The notes: generated from the letters alone by a model not told the origin. A stretch of 34,039 nt of DNA from Desulfosporosinus lacus DSM 15449 (GCF_900129935.1 NZ_FQXJ01000035.1:1-34039); one strand, 5' to 3'. Numbered from the stretch's first letter, positions 24,564 through 33,690 are shown. A program made the numbers and translations.

Positions 24564-26866
24564 CAGATTTGCCCCTCTTCTGATAAGTCATCTTTGATAT
24601 TTCCCTCGTTGATCACCGCATGACTAAAATCCGGTGTTCCATCCGCGAATATTGCTTCGGCAGCATTTTTGTTGTTTAACATGATATTTGTAATCGCTAA
24701 GGCAACCTCAGGCACAAATTTTAGTCTTTCGATCCACTGAAAGCAATAAAAATGTGTAACTGGATGTCGTGATCCATCCATAGGAGGAGTGCAGTACCAT
24801 ACTGTATAACTGTACCCATCATAAGGCTCATCATTACAACGATTAAACGTGGCAGTGTCAGGAATCGAAACCATATTTCTCTTTGATTTCATCGAAGCAT
24901 TCTTCGCTTCAGGAATTCTTCGGGCGTCAATATTCTCTTTCAAAAAATTAATGACTCCAACGTCTGCCAGGGTGCTGGTATCCCCTATTTCTCGACCCTC
25001 TGCGATGTCTTTCAAAAGACGTCTCATTATTTTCCCGCTTCGAGTCTTAGGTAATTCAGTACTCAAAAAGATGTCATCCGGCCGTGCAAGTGAACCAATT
25101 TTCAGGACAACATGTGCTTTTAGTTCATCAACCAGCTCATCATTAACCGCAATTCCTTCTTTTAAACTAACGAAGGCAAACACCGCTTGGCCCTTTACTT
25201 CGTGTGTTCTGCCCACACATGCCGCTTCAGCCACAAATGGATGATCAGCTAACGCACTTTCCACTTCCGCCGTTCCAATTCTATGCCCGGAGACATTAAT
25301 GACATCATCCACGCGCCCAGTCACCCAAAAATAACTGTCTTCATCCCATTTCGCTTCGTCCCCAGTAAAATACAAACCTTTAAATTGGCTCCAATAGGTA
25401 TCTTCATATCGTTTATCATCACCATATACAGTTTTAAGCATCGCTGGCCATGGCTCACGAACCACTAAATATCCACTCTTACCTTTCGGTACAGGATCAC
25501 CTGCGTGATCAACTATTTCTATATGGACTCCCGGAAATGGGATAGTGCAAGATCCAGGCTTTAGGGGGGTAATTCCTGGTAAGGGTGTCATCATGATCAT
25601 ACCCGTTTCCGTTTGCCACCAGGTATCCACTATGGGGCATTGCTCTCGTCCGATATGTTTATAGTACCACATCCAAGCTTCCGGATTAATCGGTTCACCA
25701 ACCGAGCCCAAGAGTCGTAAACTTGAAAGATCTCTGCCCGAGGGATAACTTTCTCCCCATTTCATAAACGTACGAATAGCAGTTGGGGCAGTATATAAAA
25801 TTGTAACCCTATATTTCTCAACGATTTTCCAATAGCGATCCTTTTCTGGATAATCAGGGGCTCCTTCATACATCACGACCGTTGCACCATTACTTAATGG
25901 CCCATATACCAAATAACTGTGTCCTGTTATCCAACCAACATCCGCCGTACACCAATATACATCTTCTTCTTTAAGGTCAAATACCCATTCATGTGTTGTC
26001 GACACCCCAACCATATAGCCGCCTACCGTATGAACCACCCCTTTGGGTTTTCCTGTGGTTCCGCTCGTGTAAAGAATAAAGAGCATATCATCCGCTTCCA
26101 TTGCTTCCGCCGGACATACTATCGAAACATTCTCGACAGCTTCGTGATACCATATATCTCGTCCTTCTATCATATCGACAGGTTGACCGGTCCGCTTGAC
26201 GACGATTACATTTTCTACACAATTATTTATACAAGTTACAGAGGGAAGTGCACGATCCACATTAGCTTTCAACGGGATACTATTTCCTCGTCGATAGCTT
26301 CCATCCGTGGTCACTACAACCTTTGACTGAGAGTCCTGAATCCTGTCCTTCAAGGCTTCTGCGCTGAACCCGCCAAATACAACACAGTGTGCTGCTCCTA
26401 TCCTGGCACATGCGAGCATCGCGATAACTGTCTCCGGGATCATAGGCATATAAATTGTCACTCGGTCTCCCTTTTCTACCTCAAGAGACTTAAGTACATT
26501 CGCAAACTGGGAAACCTCCCGCAAAAGATCTTGATAGGTGAAGACTCGTCGATCTCCCTGTTCTCCTTCAAATATTAGAGCCGCTTTGTTCCGACGCGCT
26601 CCTTTTAAATGACGGTCCAGGCAATTGTAAGCTGCATTCAATTTTCCGCCGACATACCACTTTGCAAATGGATAGTTCCATTCTAGAATAGTGTCCCATG
26701 ATTTAAACCAGTCTAATCGTTTCCCTTGTTCGTTCCAAAACTCATTCCGGTCCTGCCCTAGCTCATGAATTTCTGAGTTTTGTATTACGGCATTTGAACT
26801 AAATTCCTTAGGAGGGAAAAACATCTCTTTTTCCTCCAGTGATCTTGCACTGCGTTCCTCTGTCAT
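24542..26866 (-). CDS. acs: acetyl-CoA synthetase (AMP-forming) with C-terminal extension
   Basis: 774 aa. It activates acetate with ATP and CoA to acetyl-CoA. Residues 45-650 are a full [15 protein letters not shown] (P-loop), [27 protein letters not shown] (substrate pocket), [32 protein letters not shown] and RSGKIMRR with K612, the residue acetylated in Acs. Canonical ACS ends near 655. Here a linker and about 115 extra residues follow ([33 protein letters not shown]), of no family I recognise, and the frame seems to be broken at its end (see 24436-24563). AGGAGGGT precedes the ATG. Possible operator at 26901-26921. Confidence 0.92.
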   Translation of the reverse strand: MTEERSARSLEEKEMFFPPKEFSSNAVIQNSEIHELGQDRNEFWNEQGKRLDWFKSWDTILEWNYPFAKWYVGGKLNAAYNCLDRHLKGARRNKAALIFEGEQGDRRVFTYQDLLREVSQFANVLKSLEVEKGDRVTIYMPMIPETVIAMLACARIGAAHCVVFGGFSAEALKDRIQDSQSKVVVTTDGSYRRGNSIPLKANVDRALPSVTCINNCVENVIVVKRTGQPVDMIEGRDIWYHEAVENVSIVCPAEAMEADDMLFILYTSGTTGKPKGVVHTVGGYMVGVSTTHEWVFDLKEEDVYWCTADVGWITGHSYLVYGPLSNGATVVMYEGAPDYPEKDRYWKIVEKYRVTILYTAPTAIRTFMKWGESYPSGRDLSSLRLLGSVGEPINPEAWMWYYKHIGREQCPIVDTWWQTETGMIMMTPLPGITPLKPGSCTIPFPGVHIEIVDHAGDPVPKGKSGYLVVREPWPAMLKTVYGDDKRYEDTYWSQFKGLYFTGDEAKWDEDSYFWVTGRVDDVINVSGHRIGTAEVESALADHPFVAEAACVGRTHEVKGQAVFAFVSLKEGIAVNDELVDELKAHVVLKIGSLARPDDIFLSTELPKTRSGKIMRRLLKDIAEGREIGDTSTLADVGVINFLKENIDARRIPEAKNASMKSKRNMVSIPDTATFNRCNDEPYDGYSYTVWYCTPPMDGSRHPVTHFYCFQWIERLKFVPEVALAITNIMLNNKNAAEAIFADGTPDFSHAVINEGNIKDDLSEEGQICFCGSMG

Positions 26867-26894
26867 ATATTACCCTCCTATACTTCATTTCTTC

Positions 26895-26921
26895 TATAAT
26901 ACACTTTTAGGGCCTAAAGTG
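26895..26921 (-). promoter_or_regulatory. acs promoter -10 with overlapping palindrome
   Basis: TATTATA at 26901-26895 is a -10 candidate 30 bases before the ATG. Just upstream (26901-26921) ACACTTTTAGG and CCTAAAGTGT make an almost perfect dyad lying in the promoter spacer, a good repressor position. Confidence 0.5.
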
Positions 26922-27019
26922 TTAGTCATTTAGCTGACAATTCAGAATATTAATTTTCCAATTCGATTTTTATTTTATCATTGAAGGAGTTCCAAAGAAC
27001 TGTTCACAGCGAATATAAA

Positions 27020-27055
27020 TAACCCCTCCTGTTACATTTTAACTGGAGGGGGTTA
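27020..27055 (-). terminator. terminator after MarR gene
   Basis: TAACCCCTCC pairs with GGAGGGGGTTA (one bulged G) around a 15-base loop; ATTTATATT follows on the minus strand. Confidence 0.7.
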
Positions 27056-27087
27056 CTTGCAAATATTGAATTATGTTCTATGAAAGA

Positions 27088-27531
27088 TTACAACAGCTTT
27101 TCAATCGAGCTGGAAATTATTCTCAAACTGCGTACAAGCTCTTGATATTCGTCTTTATTCAAATCAGAAATGCATGCTTTGTTGGCATTATTTGATATTT
27201 CAATCAGCAGTTCTAGGGCATTTTCGCCTTGTTCTGTAAGAGTTATACTATAAATCCTGCGGTCATTTATATCAATATTTCTAACAACATACCCCTTTTT
27301 CACTAACAAGTCTAAGATTCTTGTGACATTTGTTTTATCCTTGAGGCATGCACGGGCTAAGTCAGTTTGGGATGCTCCCGGATTATGATAAATAGCATTT
27401 AGAATTGCCCATTGTTCTGTTGTAACATTTAAGCCGTTGTCTTTGATTAACTTACTAAAATAGGTTTTCATAAAATAGTTTGTTTTAGCAACAATAAAAC
27501 CCAAGGAATCATCTATATTAAAATCTTTCAT
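27088..27531 (-). CDS. MarR-family transcriptional regulator
   Basis: 147 aa. Winged HTH in the middle: VTTEQWAILNAIYHNPGASQ, then recognition helix DKTNVTRILDLLVKKGYV and wing DINDRRIYSITLTEQG (the DxRxxxxxLT signature), flanked by helical dimerisation ends. The ATG at 27531 has AAGGGGAAT upstream; an ATG nine codons earlier has none. A dyad in its own upstream region (27589-27607) suggests autoregulation. Neighbours are DUF169 and flavin reductase genes, possible targets. Confidence 0.9.
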   Translation of the reverse strand: MKDFNIDDSLGFIVAKTNYFMKTYFSKLIKDNGLNVTTEQWAILNAIYHNPGASQTDLARACLKDKTNVTRILDLLVKKGYVVRNIDINDRRIYSITLTEQGENALELLIEISNNANKACISDLNKDEYQELVRSLRIISSSIEKLL

Positions 27532-27588
27532 ATATTCCCCTTCTTCATTCGTAAACATCTAAAGAATAATAATATCATGAATCTTTAA

Positions 27589-27607
27589 TTGAGCAAACTT
27601 TGTTCAA
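27589..27607. promoter_or_regulatory. candidate MarR operator
   Basis: TTGAGCAAA-C-TTTGTTCAA, a 19-bp dyad with one mismatch, in the leader of the MarR gene. Confidence 0.5.
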
Positions 27608-27631
27608 CATATTATCCCCTTTTAGAAGAAC

Positions 27632-27650
27632 AAGGGGGTAATACCCCCTT
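27632..27650 (-). terminator. terminator after DUF169 gene
   Basis: AAGGGGGTA-A-TACCCCCTT palindrome 10 bases past the stop, followed on the minus strand by GTTCTTCT. Confidence 0.6.
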
Positions 27651-27660
27651 GCACGCCACG

Positions 27661-28377
27661 CTAGATCCTTTCAGCAATTTTCAACCACGTTTCTTTGGTC
27701 AAAAAGCTTTCTTCCACTTGCTCTTCTAACTCTAAAAAGCGTTTATAGGGAATGCTAAAAGAAAGGACATCTTTATCGATAAATTTACGGGCCGAAGGGT
27801 CGGTTAAACCTATACAGCACTTCGGGTTATTCGACTCTACTTGATCTAATGCATAAAGTATTGACTGATGACAGCCTGCACCAAAATCCACTTTTACATT
27901 ATCTTGAGTTGCTTTATCGTAATTGGCAAAGTACACCAGTGCTGAAAGTTGATCCGCATTGGTTAGAAAAATAACAACCTCTGGCGTTTCACCCTCCCCT
28001 AATTCTGCCAAAGGTTTAAAGACAATATACTTCTTTGCCTCGACTACCGGTAAGCCCGTTACAAATTTGGCAGCAACATCAGGATTCTTTTTATAAAATT
28101 CTCCTTCCATGCCGCCTACCCCGCCAGTAGACAAAAAATACTCCGTAAAACCCAATTTAAATTGTTCAAAGCCCAGCCCTACTGCTCCGCCCCTGCACCC
28201 AGAGGTTTTAGAGTCAAACACTGCGCTCCGGCCCTTAGTTGCTGCATTTAACATTGAGATAACACAGCCCCACTTTCCCTCCTGAAATTGCAGAGCTCCT
28301 TCTGGTTTCAGATCTGTGCGAAATACGGCTACCGGTTGAGTTTTAAGTTTAATGGCCTTGGCGATCTTGCTTTTCAC
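27661..28377 (-). CDS. DUF169 family protein
   Basis: 238 aa, a typical length. [18 protein letters not shown] at the N terminus and the cysteine-bearing motifs [29 protein letters not shown] and [13 protein letters not shown] are characteristic of DUF169 proteins of anaerobes. The recurring Cys residues suggest a metal or redox cofactor, but no reaction is established for the family. Soluble; GTG start with AAAGGAAGTG. Divergent from the flavin reductase gene (300-bp spacer with dyads) and upstream of the MarR gene on the same strand, with a terminator between. Confidence 0.85.
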   Translation of the reverse strand: MKSKIAKAIKLKTQPVAVFRTDLKPEGALQFQEGKWGCVISMLNAATKGRSAVFDSKTSGCRGGAVGLGFEQFKLGFTEYFLSTGGVGGMEGEFYKKNPDVAAKFVTGLPVVEAKKYIVFKPLAELGEGETPEVVIFLTNADQLSALVYFANYDKATQDNVKVDFGAGCHQSILYALDQVESNNPKCCIGLTDPSARKFIDKDVLSFSIPYKRFLELEEQVEESFLTKETWLKIAERI

Positions 28378-28426
28378 GCTAACACTTCCTTTATTATAGT
28401 TTTAGATTTTATTTTATGCACAAAAT

Positions 28427-28597
28427 ATTATAGTTACAACAATTGTAGATACAGCAACTATATTTGTCAACTAATTTATGTCCTATTTACTTTCTTTAAA
28501 TAATCCGCCATCAATCGTTAACCGGTAACCAGAATTATTCCATCAGTACACTGTAATACTAGCAGGATAATTTGGTATGATATGAGTAAGATATCAT
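28427..28597. promoter_or_regulatory. regulatory elements in DUF169 / flavin reductase spacer
   Basis: On the minus strand TATAAT (28432-28427) with TTGCTG (28457-28452) upstream forms a promoter for DUF169; the palindrome TACAA-CAA-TTGTA (28435-28447) fills its spacer. On the plus side ATGATAT (28577-28583) and ATATCAT (28591-28597) are a second dyad, ahead of the flavin reductase gene. The rest of 28378-28676 is AT-rich without genes. Confidence 0.45.
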
Positions 28598-28676
28598 CAT
28601 TTCTCAGCACTAAGTGCATAGTACATTTCATAAGGATTGTTCATCCGAAAATTTTAAAAAAAGGGAGCTAATGTCG

Positions 28677-29186
28677 ATGACCAAATTCACTGAGATCAAC
28701 CCAGAACTTTTTGAGCGAAGTCCGTTTAAGTTAATAGGTAAGGATTGGATGCTCATTACTGCTGAAAAAGATGGAAAGATTAATACTATGACTGCCTCGT
28801 GGGGCGGTTTTGGGGTAATGTGGGGTAAAAATGTTGCCTATATTGTTCTCCGCCCACAACGCTACACTAAAGAGTTTGTGGATAGCTCTAAGACATTTTC
28901 GATCACATTTTTGGATAACAGCTTTAGAACAACGTTAAGTTATCTTGGCACAAAGTCTGGCAGAGATGAAGATAAAATTAAAAACTCCAAGTTAACTGTT
29001 CTTCATACCGATGATATTCCGTATTTTGAAGAAGCAAGTATCGCAGTTCTTTGTAAGAAACTCTATGCCCAAGAATATAAACCTGAGTTTTTTATTGATC
29101 AAGAGCTTAATGAAAAATGGTATCCTGAGGTTGACCATCATACATTGTACATTGCAGAAGTTACAAAAATTCTTATAAAAGAGTAG
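28677..29186 (+). CDS. flavin reductase family protein
   Basis: 169 aa. The split-barrel FMN-binding fold is recognised from FKLIGKDWMLITAEKDGKIN, TMTASWGGFGVMWGKNVAYI (flavin loop) and VLRPQRYTKEFVDSSKTFSI. The family reduces FMN/FAD with NAD(P)H or binds FMN tightly as an electron carrier. Starts at 28614 (GTG) and 28671 (ATG) are possible, but GGGAG lies nine bases before the ATG at 28677. Followed by a clear terminator. Confidence 0.88.
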   Translation: MTKFTEINPELFERSPFKLIGKDWMLITAEKDGKINTMTASWGGFGVMWGKNVAYIVLRPQRYTKEFVDSSKTFSITFLDNSFRTTLSYLGTKSGRDEDKIKNSKLTVLHTDDIPYFEEASIAVLCKKLYAQEYKPEFFIDQELNEKWYPEVDHHTLYIAEVTKILIKE

Positions 29187-29194
29187 CAAAAAGA

Positions 29195-29227
29195 AAGGCA
29201 GGAAGCAAAACAATTGCATCCTGCCTT
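29195..29227. terminator. bidirectional terminator between flavin reductase and MCP genes
   Basis: AAGGCAGGA pairs with TCCTGCCTT, plus GCAA/TTGC inside. T-rich on the plus side (CTTAT) and TTTCTTTTT on the minus side. Serves both converging genes. Confidence 0.8.
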
Positions 29228-29257
29228 CTTATCGCCTGTAGGGGTAGATGGGTGCAT

Positions 29258-31291
29258 TTAAACCTGAAACTTGCTAACAGCTTCCTGAAGATTCTGGGCT
29301 AGCGTAGCAAGGCTCTGGCTGGAAGAGGCTATTTCCTGCATGGACGCCGATTGCTCCTCAGTAGCAGCCGATACCGTCTGGGCTTCGCCAGTAACCTTTT
29401 TACTTATGTCATCAATCTGGTTCACAGATCCTACTATCTGTTGGCTGCCAATAGCCATCTCATCAATGGTCAAAGCTATTTCTTTCACCTGTTCAGATAC
29501 GTGGGTCACTAATTCTGTGATTTCCTGAAAAGCTTGTCCAGCAGCATTAACTACTTCTGCTCCCAAGGTAACTTCCTGAGTGCCATTACCCATGGCCAGG
29601 ACAGCTTGATCGGTGTCTCCCTGAATTTCGCCGATCAGTGAGGCTATTTGCTTTGTTGCTTCCTGTGACTGTTCGGCAAGTTTACGCACTTCTTCAGCTA
29701 CTACGGCAAAACCTCGTCCTTGTTCACCAGCCCGTGCAGCTTCAATAGCGGCGTTAAGGGCCAACAGATTTGTCTGTTCTGCAATGCCAGAAATAGTAAT
29801 AACAATCTGCCCAATTTCCTTTGAGCGCTCGCCCAATTCAGCGACCGCCTTGGCCGAACTGTTTACAGTTTGTTCAATCTTTGCCATTTGAGAAACAGCT
29901 TTATTTACCGAGCTGTTCCCTTCGTTGGCCTTATTGGCAGCCTGGACCGATTGTCCAGCCACCTCTGTCGTTGTCGCTGAAACCTGTTGAATACTGGCTG
30001 ACATCTGCTCAACTACTGCTGAAGCTTCATCAACAGCCCTCAACTGCTCTTCTGCACCTGTCGCCACTTCGGTAATTGACGTTGCTACTTGGTTCGCTGC
30101 CAGAGCCGATTGTTCAACGCTAGCCGTTAATTCTTCACTGGCAGCAGCTAACTGCTCGGCTTGATAGCTGACCATAGTGACCATTTCATGCAAATGCGTC
30201 CTCATCTTTTGGAAACCATTCGCCAGTTGACCGATTTCGTCTTCCGCAAAATCCCCTGTCTCACGCTCTCTAAAATCTCCTTGGGCCAAGAGCAGACACT
30301 CATCTCGAATCACCAAAACAGGTTTTGTGAACCTTCTTGCAATAAATACAATTGCAAGTCCCGTAATCAATAAACAAACTACGGCAATTATCAGCATCAT
30401 TCGGGTCAAGCTAGTGGTTTCCCGGGTAGCCTCGACTTCGGGCGCCGCCACCGACATAATCCAGCGTTGTCCGCCCGGCAAGTCGATTGGAGTGAAAACC
30501 GCAATCCTTGGCACATTATCAACGAAGGTATATGCTCCGCTTAGCTGTTTCCCCGACTCTGCTGCCGACTTAAACAGGTTAATCAGATGGTCGTCAAGCT
30601 CAGCCTTTGCTAACTTAAGTTCAGGATTAATAGTCTTCTCCAAAAGATTCAGTTTGCCGATCGCTTCAGGAAGTTTTGGATGAGCTATGATCATGCCTGA
30701 ATCATCCGCAATTTGACCATAGCCACTATCTAGAAATTTCAGATCTTTAATCAGTGCGGACACTCTTTCCACCGAAAATGTTCCAACCAATACCCCAGTG
30801 AACTGATCATTATTCTTGACAGGAACCGCTAAGACAACTGCTAACTTCCCAGTTGACTTGGAAACGAGCGGGTCTGATACAACTGCTTGCTTGGTGTCTA
30901 TAACTTTCTTAAAATAGTCGCGATCACCGTAGGAGGCCGTAGCTCCTGTACTAGTGAGCCCTGATCCATCAGGTGCCACGAAAACAACGGCATCAAAAGT
31001 ACCAAATCGTTCTTTGGCCTCTGCCATAGCTTGAACCATCCGCACTTTGTCGGAACCTGTACGAATTTCCTCTAGATTACCTAGGTCTTTGAGCCGAGAC
31101 AGCATAAGCTCCATATCGGCTTGAACGCGATTGCTGTAATCAGTTCCCGTCGCGATGGCTGTTTGATCGACACTCTTGGTCAGGGACTGTTTGGAAAGGT
31201 AGTAGCTCACCCCAGTTAGAACACTTAATACCACGATAACAAGAGGCAACAAGAGTAGTAGCAACTTTGTTTGAATACTTTTAACGTTCAC
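29258..31291 (-). CDS. methyl-accepting chemotaxis protein with Cache sensor, under riboswitch control
   Basis: 677 aa. TM1 (about 10-30), an extracellular double-Cache-type domain (about 35-285; [50 protein letters not shown] are typical ligand-pocket strands), TM2 (about 297-318), HAMP ([20 protein letters not shown]) and a full MCP signalling domain with [20 protein letters not shown] and [16 protein letters not shown]. The ligand is unknown; Cache pockets often bind amino acids or carboxylates. GTG start with GGAG. A GEMM-I riboswitch and terminator in the leader (31349-31487) should tie its expression to a cyclic dinucleotide. Confidence 0.94.
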   Translation of the reverse strand: MNVKSIQTKLLLLLLPLVIVVLSVLTGVSYYLSKQSLTKSVDQTAIATGTDYSNRVQADMELMLSRLKDLGNLEEIRTGSDKVRMVQAMAEAKERFGTFDAVVFVAPDGSGLTSTGATASYGDRDYFKKVIDTKQAVVSDPLVSKSTGKLAVVLAVPVKNNDQFTGVLVGTFSVERVSALIKDLKFLDSGYGQIADDSGMIIAHPKLPEAIGKLNLLEKTINPELKLAKAELDDHLINLFKSAAESGKQLSGAYTFVDNVPRIAVFTPIDLPGGQRWIMSVAAPEVEATRETTSLTRMMLIIAVVCLLITGLAIVFIARRFTKPVLVIRDECLLLAQGDFRERETGDFAEDEIGQLANGFQKMRTHLHEMVTMVSYQAEQLAAASEELTASVEQSALAANQVATSITEVATGAEEQLRAVDEASAVVEQMSASIQQVSATTTEVAGQSVQAANKANEGNSSVNKAVSQMAKIEQTVNSSAKAVAELGERSKEIGQIVITISGIAEQTNLLALNAAIEAARAGEQGRGFAVVAEEVRKLAEQSQEATKQIASLIGEIQGDTDQAVLAMGNGTQEVTLGAEVVNAAGQAFQEITELVTHVSEQVKEIALTIDEMAIGSQQIVGSVNQIDDISKKVTGEAQTVSAATEEQSASMQEIASSSQSLATLAQNLQEAVSKFQV

Positions 31292-31348
31292 CTGTTCGAC
31301 TCCTTTTGATCAATTTCTGCAAAATACGACTTTTATGTATATAATTAA

Positions 31349-31377
31349 AAGCTGTAGCGTTTAAAGCGCCACAGCTT
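31349..31377 (-). terminator. riboswitch expression platform terminator
   Basis: AAGCTGTGGCG pairs with CGCTACAGCTT (one G-U) around CTTTAAA; on the minus strand TTTTAATT follows. It lies about 10 bases downstream of the aptamer and 60 bases before the MCP start, as in an ON/OFF transcription switch. Confidence 0.75.
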
Positions 31378-31384
31378 AAAAATC

Positions 31385-31487
31385 ACCCATACCGGTGTTC
31401 TACCTTTGGCAACCTGACTGTCATAGTACTTATACCTTAGACTCATGGCTTTGTGTCCTTACTTTTCAGCAAGTTTACTTTTCACTA
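31385..31487 (-). ncRNA. GEMM-I (cyclic di-GMP-I type) riboswitch
   Basis: On the minus strand the core features of GEMM-I appear in order: GUAAAC, then a CUUGCU-GAAA-AGUAAG hairpin with the GNRA tetraloop, GGACACAAAGCC (consensus GGACGCAAAGC), UGAGUCUAAGG with the tetraloop receptor, a second hairpin, ACUAUGACAG, then CAGGUUGCC. The class binds c-di-GMP (a subclass binds 3',3'-cGAMP) and is often found before MCP genes in this group of bacteria. Boundaries are approximate. Upstream, 31488-31696 holds only weak dyads (for example CACGATCGTG at 31639-31648). Confidence 0.88.
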
Positions 31488-31696
31488 TATTAAATTAAGA
31501 TGATGAGTCCTCCGTAACATGAGATTTTATATTCGTTATTATATACATTAATTATCTGAAATACAACATACATTTTATATTCACTTTGTTAAAAGTTATA
31601 CTAGAACTTATACACCAAAATTCATTACCGATCCCTCTCACGATCGTGTAATGGAATTAGAACCGCAACAGTCAGGGTATCGAATGAGGTTCTTTC

Positions 31697-32830
31697 TCAT
31701 GAAGAGGACCTTAAATGAAAGTTATGCTCGGAAACAACAGCATTCCTGCCGCCCTCTTTTGCTTTGTACAAGGCTCGGTCAACTCGATCCATAATTAAAT
31801 CCTCATCATCCTGACTACAAAATGATGTAACACCAAAGCTGCAGGTTAGAGCCATTCCTTTCTTCATTGACTCTTTACAGATTGATTTTCGCAACCTTTC
31901 CGCGAGGGCAGAGGCCTCTTGACAATGGGTCTGAGGTAAAAGAATTACAAACTCCTCACCACCCCAACGTGCAAAGACATCAACTCCCCTAACTAATCCT
32001 TTCACAAGATTGGCTATTTCTATAAGAACTATATCTCCAAAAATATGGCCATTTTTATCATTAAACTGTTTGAAATGGTCTATGTCAAACATAATAAGAG
32101 AAAAGGAATTCCCATACCTCCTAGCTCCTTCAATCTCACAGCTCAACGCCTCGTTGAACTTCAGTCGGTTATATATATTGGTTAATGAATCTTTCGTAGA
32201 AAGCTCTTTAAAGTATTGTTTATTAACAAAATCAAGCCTCATGTACTTGCCCAAACTGTATGAGGATATGCTGCTAAAAAAGATTGCCAGTGACAGGTAG
32301 CCAAAGACCGATCCAAACTCAAGCAAAGGTGGATGATATTTAGTCAGAGTAATAACCATATAACCAAGCAATGCGAAAAGTGAAAGACATACTTTATAGT
32401 GCAGTAAATTTGGTACTAGAAAGAAAATCCCTAAAACAATCACATTAATCGAAAAAGCCTGGATAAGAAAATGATAATCCTCATATTTCATAACAATTAT
32501 AAAAAACAGCACAATAAAGATGAGTTGATAAATAGTGATCTTTAAAAAAGGAGTGGACTTCAGGAAATAATCTGGCTTAAAATAAAACATCACTGATAAC
32601 CAAAGGAACGTCAAACGACATAGAAATAAGACAACCAGAACCATGAATTGGCTGTTTGATGAAAAATCATAAAATGAGTACAAGAAAAAAATGCTTCCTA
32701 CTATTAAAGCGACTTTTCGCATATAGCTTTTAGACCTAGTTAAGTATGACTCCTGAAATTGTTGTTCTAAATGCTTGTCCAAGAACATTCCGGTCAATTT
32801 AGAAGTAACATGGTTTTGCGAATCAGCCAA
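31697..32830 (-). CDS. membrane diguanylate cyclase (GGDEF)
   Basis: 377 aa. Five or six membrane helices (about 38-195) form an N-terminal sensor of no named type; a short coiled link leads to the GGDEF domain (about 205-370): DSLTNIYNRLKFNE, IMFDIDHFKQFND, GHIFGD and the active-site RWGGEEF. The inhibitory I-site RxxD is intact (RGVD five residues before GGEEF), so the enzyme should be active and product-inhibited, making c-di-GMP from two GTP. There is no EAL domain. The TTG start has AAGAAGTGAT before it. The gene is on the same strand, 210 bases upstream of the riboswitch that reads its product. Confidence 0.92.
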   Translation of the reverse strand: MADSQNHVTSKLTGMFLDKHLEQQFQESYLTRSKSYMRKVALIVGSIFFLYSFYDFSSNSQFMVLVVLFLCRLTFLWLSVMFYFKPDYFLKSTPFLKITIYQLIFIVLFFIIVMKYEDYHFLIQAFSINVIVLGIFFLVPNLLHYKVCLSLFALLGYMVITLTKYHPPLLEFGSVFGYLSLAIFFSSISSYSLGKYMRLDFVNKQYFKELSTKDSLTNIYNRLKFNEALSCEIEGARRYGNSFSLIMFDIDHFKQFNDKNGHIFGDIVLIEIANLVKGLVRGVDVFARWGGEEFVILLPQTHCQEASALAERLRKSICKESMKKGMALTCSFGVTSFCSQDDEDLIMDRVDRALYKAKEGGRNAVVSEHNFHLRSSS

Positions 32831-32908
32831 AGAATCACTTCTTTCTAAGGGACCACATTATAGACCCAATTGCCCTTAAAATCTCCACTATTAAACATTT
32901 CAAGATGA

Positions 32909-32983
32909 ATATAGAATTTATTATATTACAATATGGAGTATAATTCTATATTTTGTTATATTCTGTATAACTTATTGTTGTAA
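32909..32983 (-). promoter_or_regulatory. diguanylate cyclase promoter with palindromes
   Basis: On the minus strand TTACAA (32983-32978), 17 bases, TATAAC (32960-32955). The 17-bp palindrome GTTATA-TTCTG-TATAAC (32955-32971) covers spacer and -10. Downstream of it the arms ATATAGAATT (32909-32918) and AATTCTATAT (32942-32951) form a second dyad. TTTTGTTATAYTYTG is repeated at 32951 and 32993. The rest of 32831-33063 is very AT-rich with no gene. Confidence 0.45.
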
Positions 32984-33063
32984 TAATATCTTTTTTGTTA
33001 TACTTTGTTGCAATTTCTTCCAAATTAATTTATTCATATAAAACGAAATACGCTAATCAGTTT

Positions 33064-33243
33064 TTACACTTTAAGACCCTCTTCAATCATTTCTGAGGCT
33101 GTAAACCCTTTTTGTATTCTACGCAGAACCTCGTCATCTCCACTCTCCATTCCGGAGTGTATACGGGTTAGGCCTGCTTCTTTTAGACGGTGAAATTCCT
33201 TTGTATTTTTTAATTTGAGATATTTTGCAGAAGATGAATACGA
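33064..33243 (-). pseudogene. radical SAM protein fragment
   Basis: A 59-residue open segment ending in a stop at 33064-33066 encodes RLKEAGLTRIHSGMESGDDE followed by VLRRIQKGFTASEMIEEG. This is the typical mid-barrel stretch of Elp3/MiaB-like radical SAM enzymes (LKEAGLTRIHVGLESGDDEVLKxIxKG). The Cys-motif part upstream and the rest of the barrel downstream are missing, so it is an internal gene scrap. Confidence 0.72.
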
Positions 33244-33598
33244 TCAAAAGTGGACGGATTTCTATTTAGGCTCCTGTAGGTACTACAGCAACTTAGACAA
33301 AGTGACTAGGAGTTGGTATGAGCACGTTGGGGAAAGTAAACGATCTGGTAATTTGTTTGTGCGCTTCAAGACTCAGAGCTTTTTTGAGCTGAGGGAGAGG
33401 CCATACTTATTGATAGGAAATTTAAGTGATTCTTTCCACGAGGTTAATGTACGTCTAAAATTGGATGAGTTTACAGTTAAAGAAGCTGATGGGGTTCTTT
33501 TGCGTACTCCCGACATTATTTGCCGTGATGCAGCATCTTTACTAGTGAACCTGCATAGCCTCGATATACGTGGGATTTCTAAAATGTCCGCAAGGTAG
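33215..33598 (+). CDS. hypothetical protein, possibly 5'-truncated
   Basis: 127 aa from a TTG with no ribosome site. I recognise no family. The protein has ordinary composition with a hydrophobic strand pattern (RPYLLIGNLSD, VNVRLKLDEF, LVNLHSLDIRG) and no signal or membrane segment. Its first 29 bases overlap the radical SAM fragment on the other strand, so the true N terminus may have been lost when the two pieces were joined. A terminator follows it. It could be a real small gene or the 3' remnant of a larger one. Confidence 0.45.
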   Translation: MRYFAEDEYDQKWTDFYLGSCRYYSNLDKVTRSWYEHVGESKRSGNLFVRFKTQSFFELRERPYLLIGNLSDSFHEVNVRLKLDEFTVKEADGVLLRTPDIICRDAASLLVNLHSLDIRGISKMSAR

Positions 33599-33645
33599 TA
33601 TAAACAATTCTGTTCCGCGAGAAAAGAGATAACAAAGTAAAAAAG

Positions 33646-33690
33646 AAGGACCCCAAAGCCTTAACGTAAGGATTTGGGGTTCTTGCTTTT
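33646..33690. terminator. terminator between hypothetical ORF and peptidoglycan-binding gene
   Basis: AGGACCCCAAA + GCCTT pairs with AAGGA + TTTGGGGTTCT, then TGCTTTTT on the plus side; A/T-rich on the other, so it can serve both genes. Confidence 0.8.

Noticed and set aside
25919-26326. 135-codon plus-strand frame opposite acs.
   Set aside because: Antisense to conserved ACS motifs; composition rich in His/Tyr/Cys as is usual for such shadows.
32909-33007. Repeated TTTTGTTATA units taken as a possible CRISPR or iteron array.
   Set aside because: Only two copies with irregular spacing in a very AT-rich stretch; better explained as promoter dyads.
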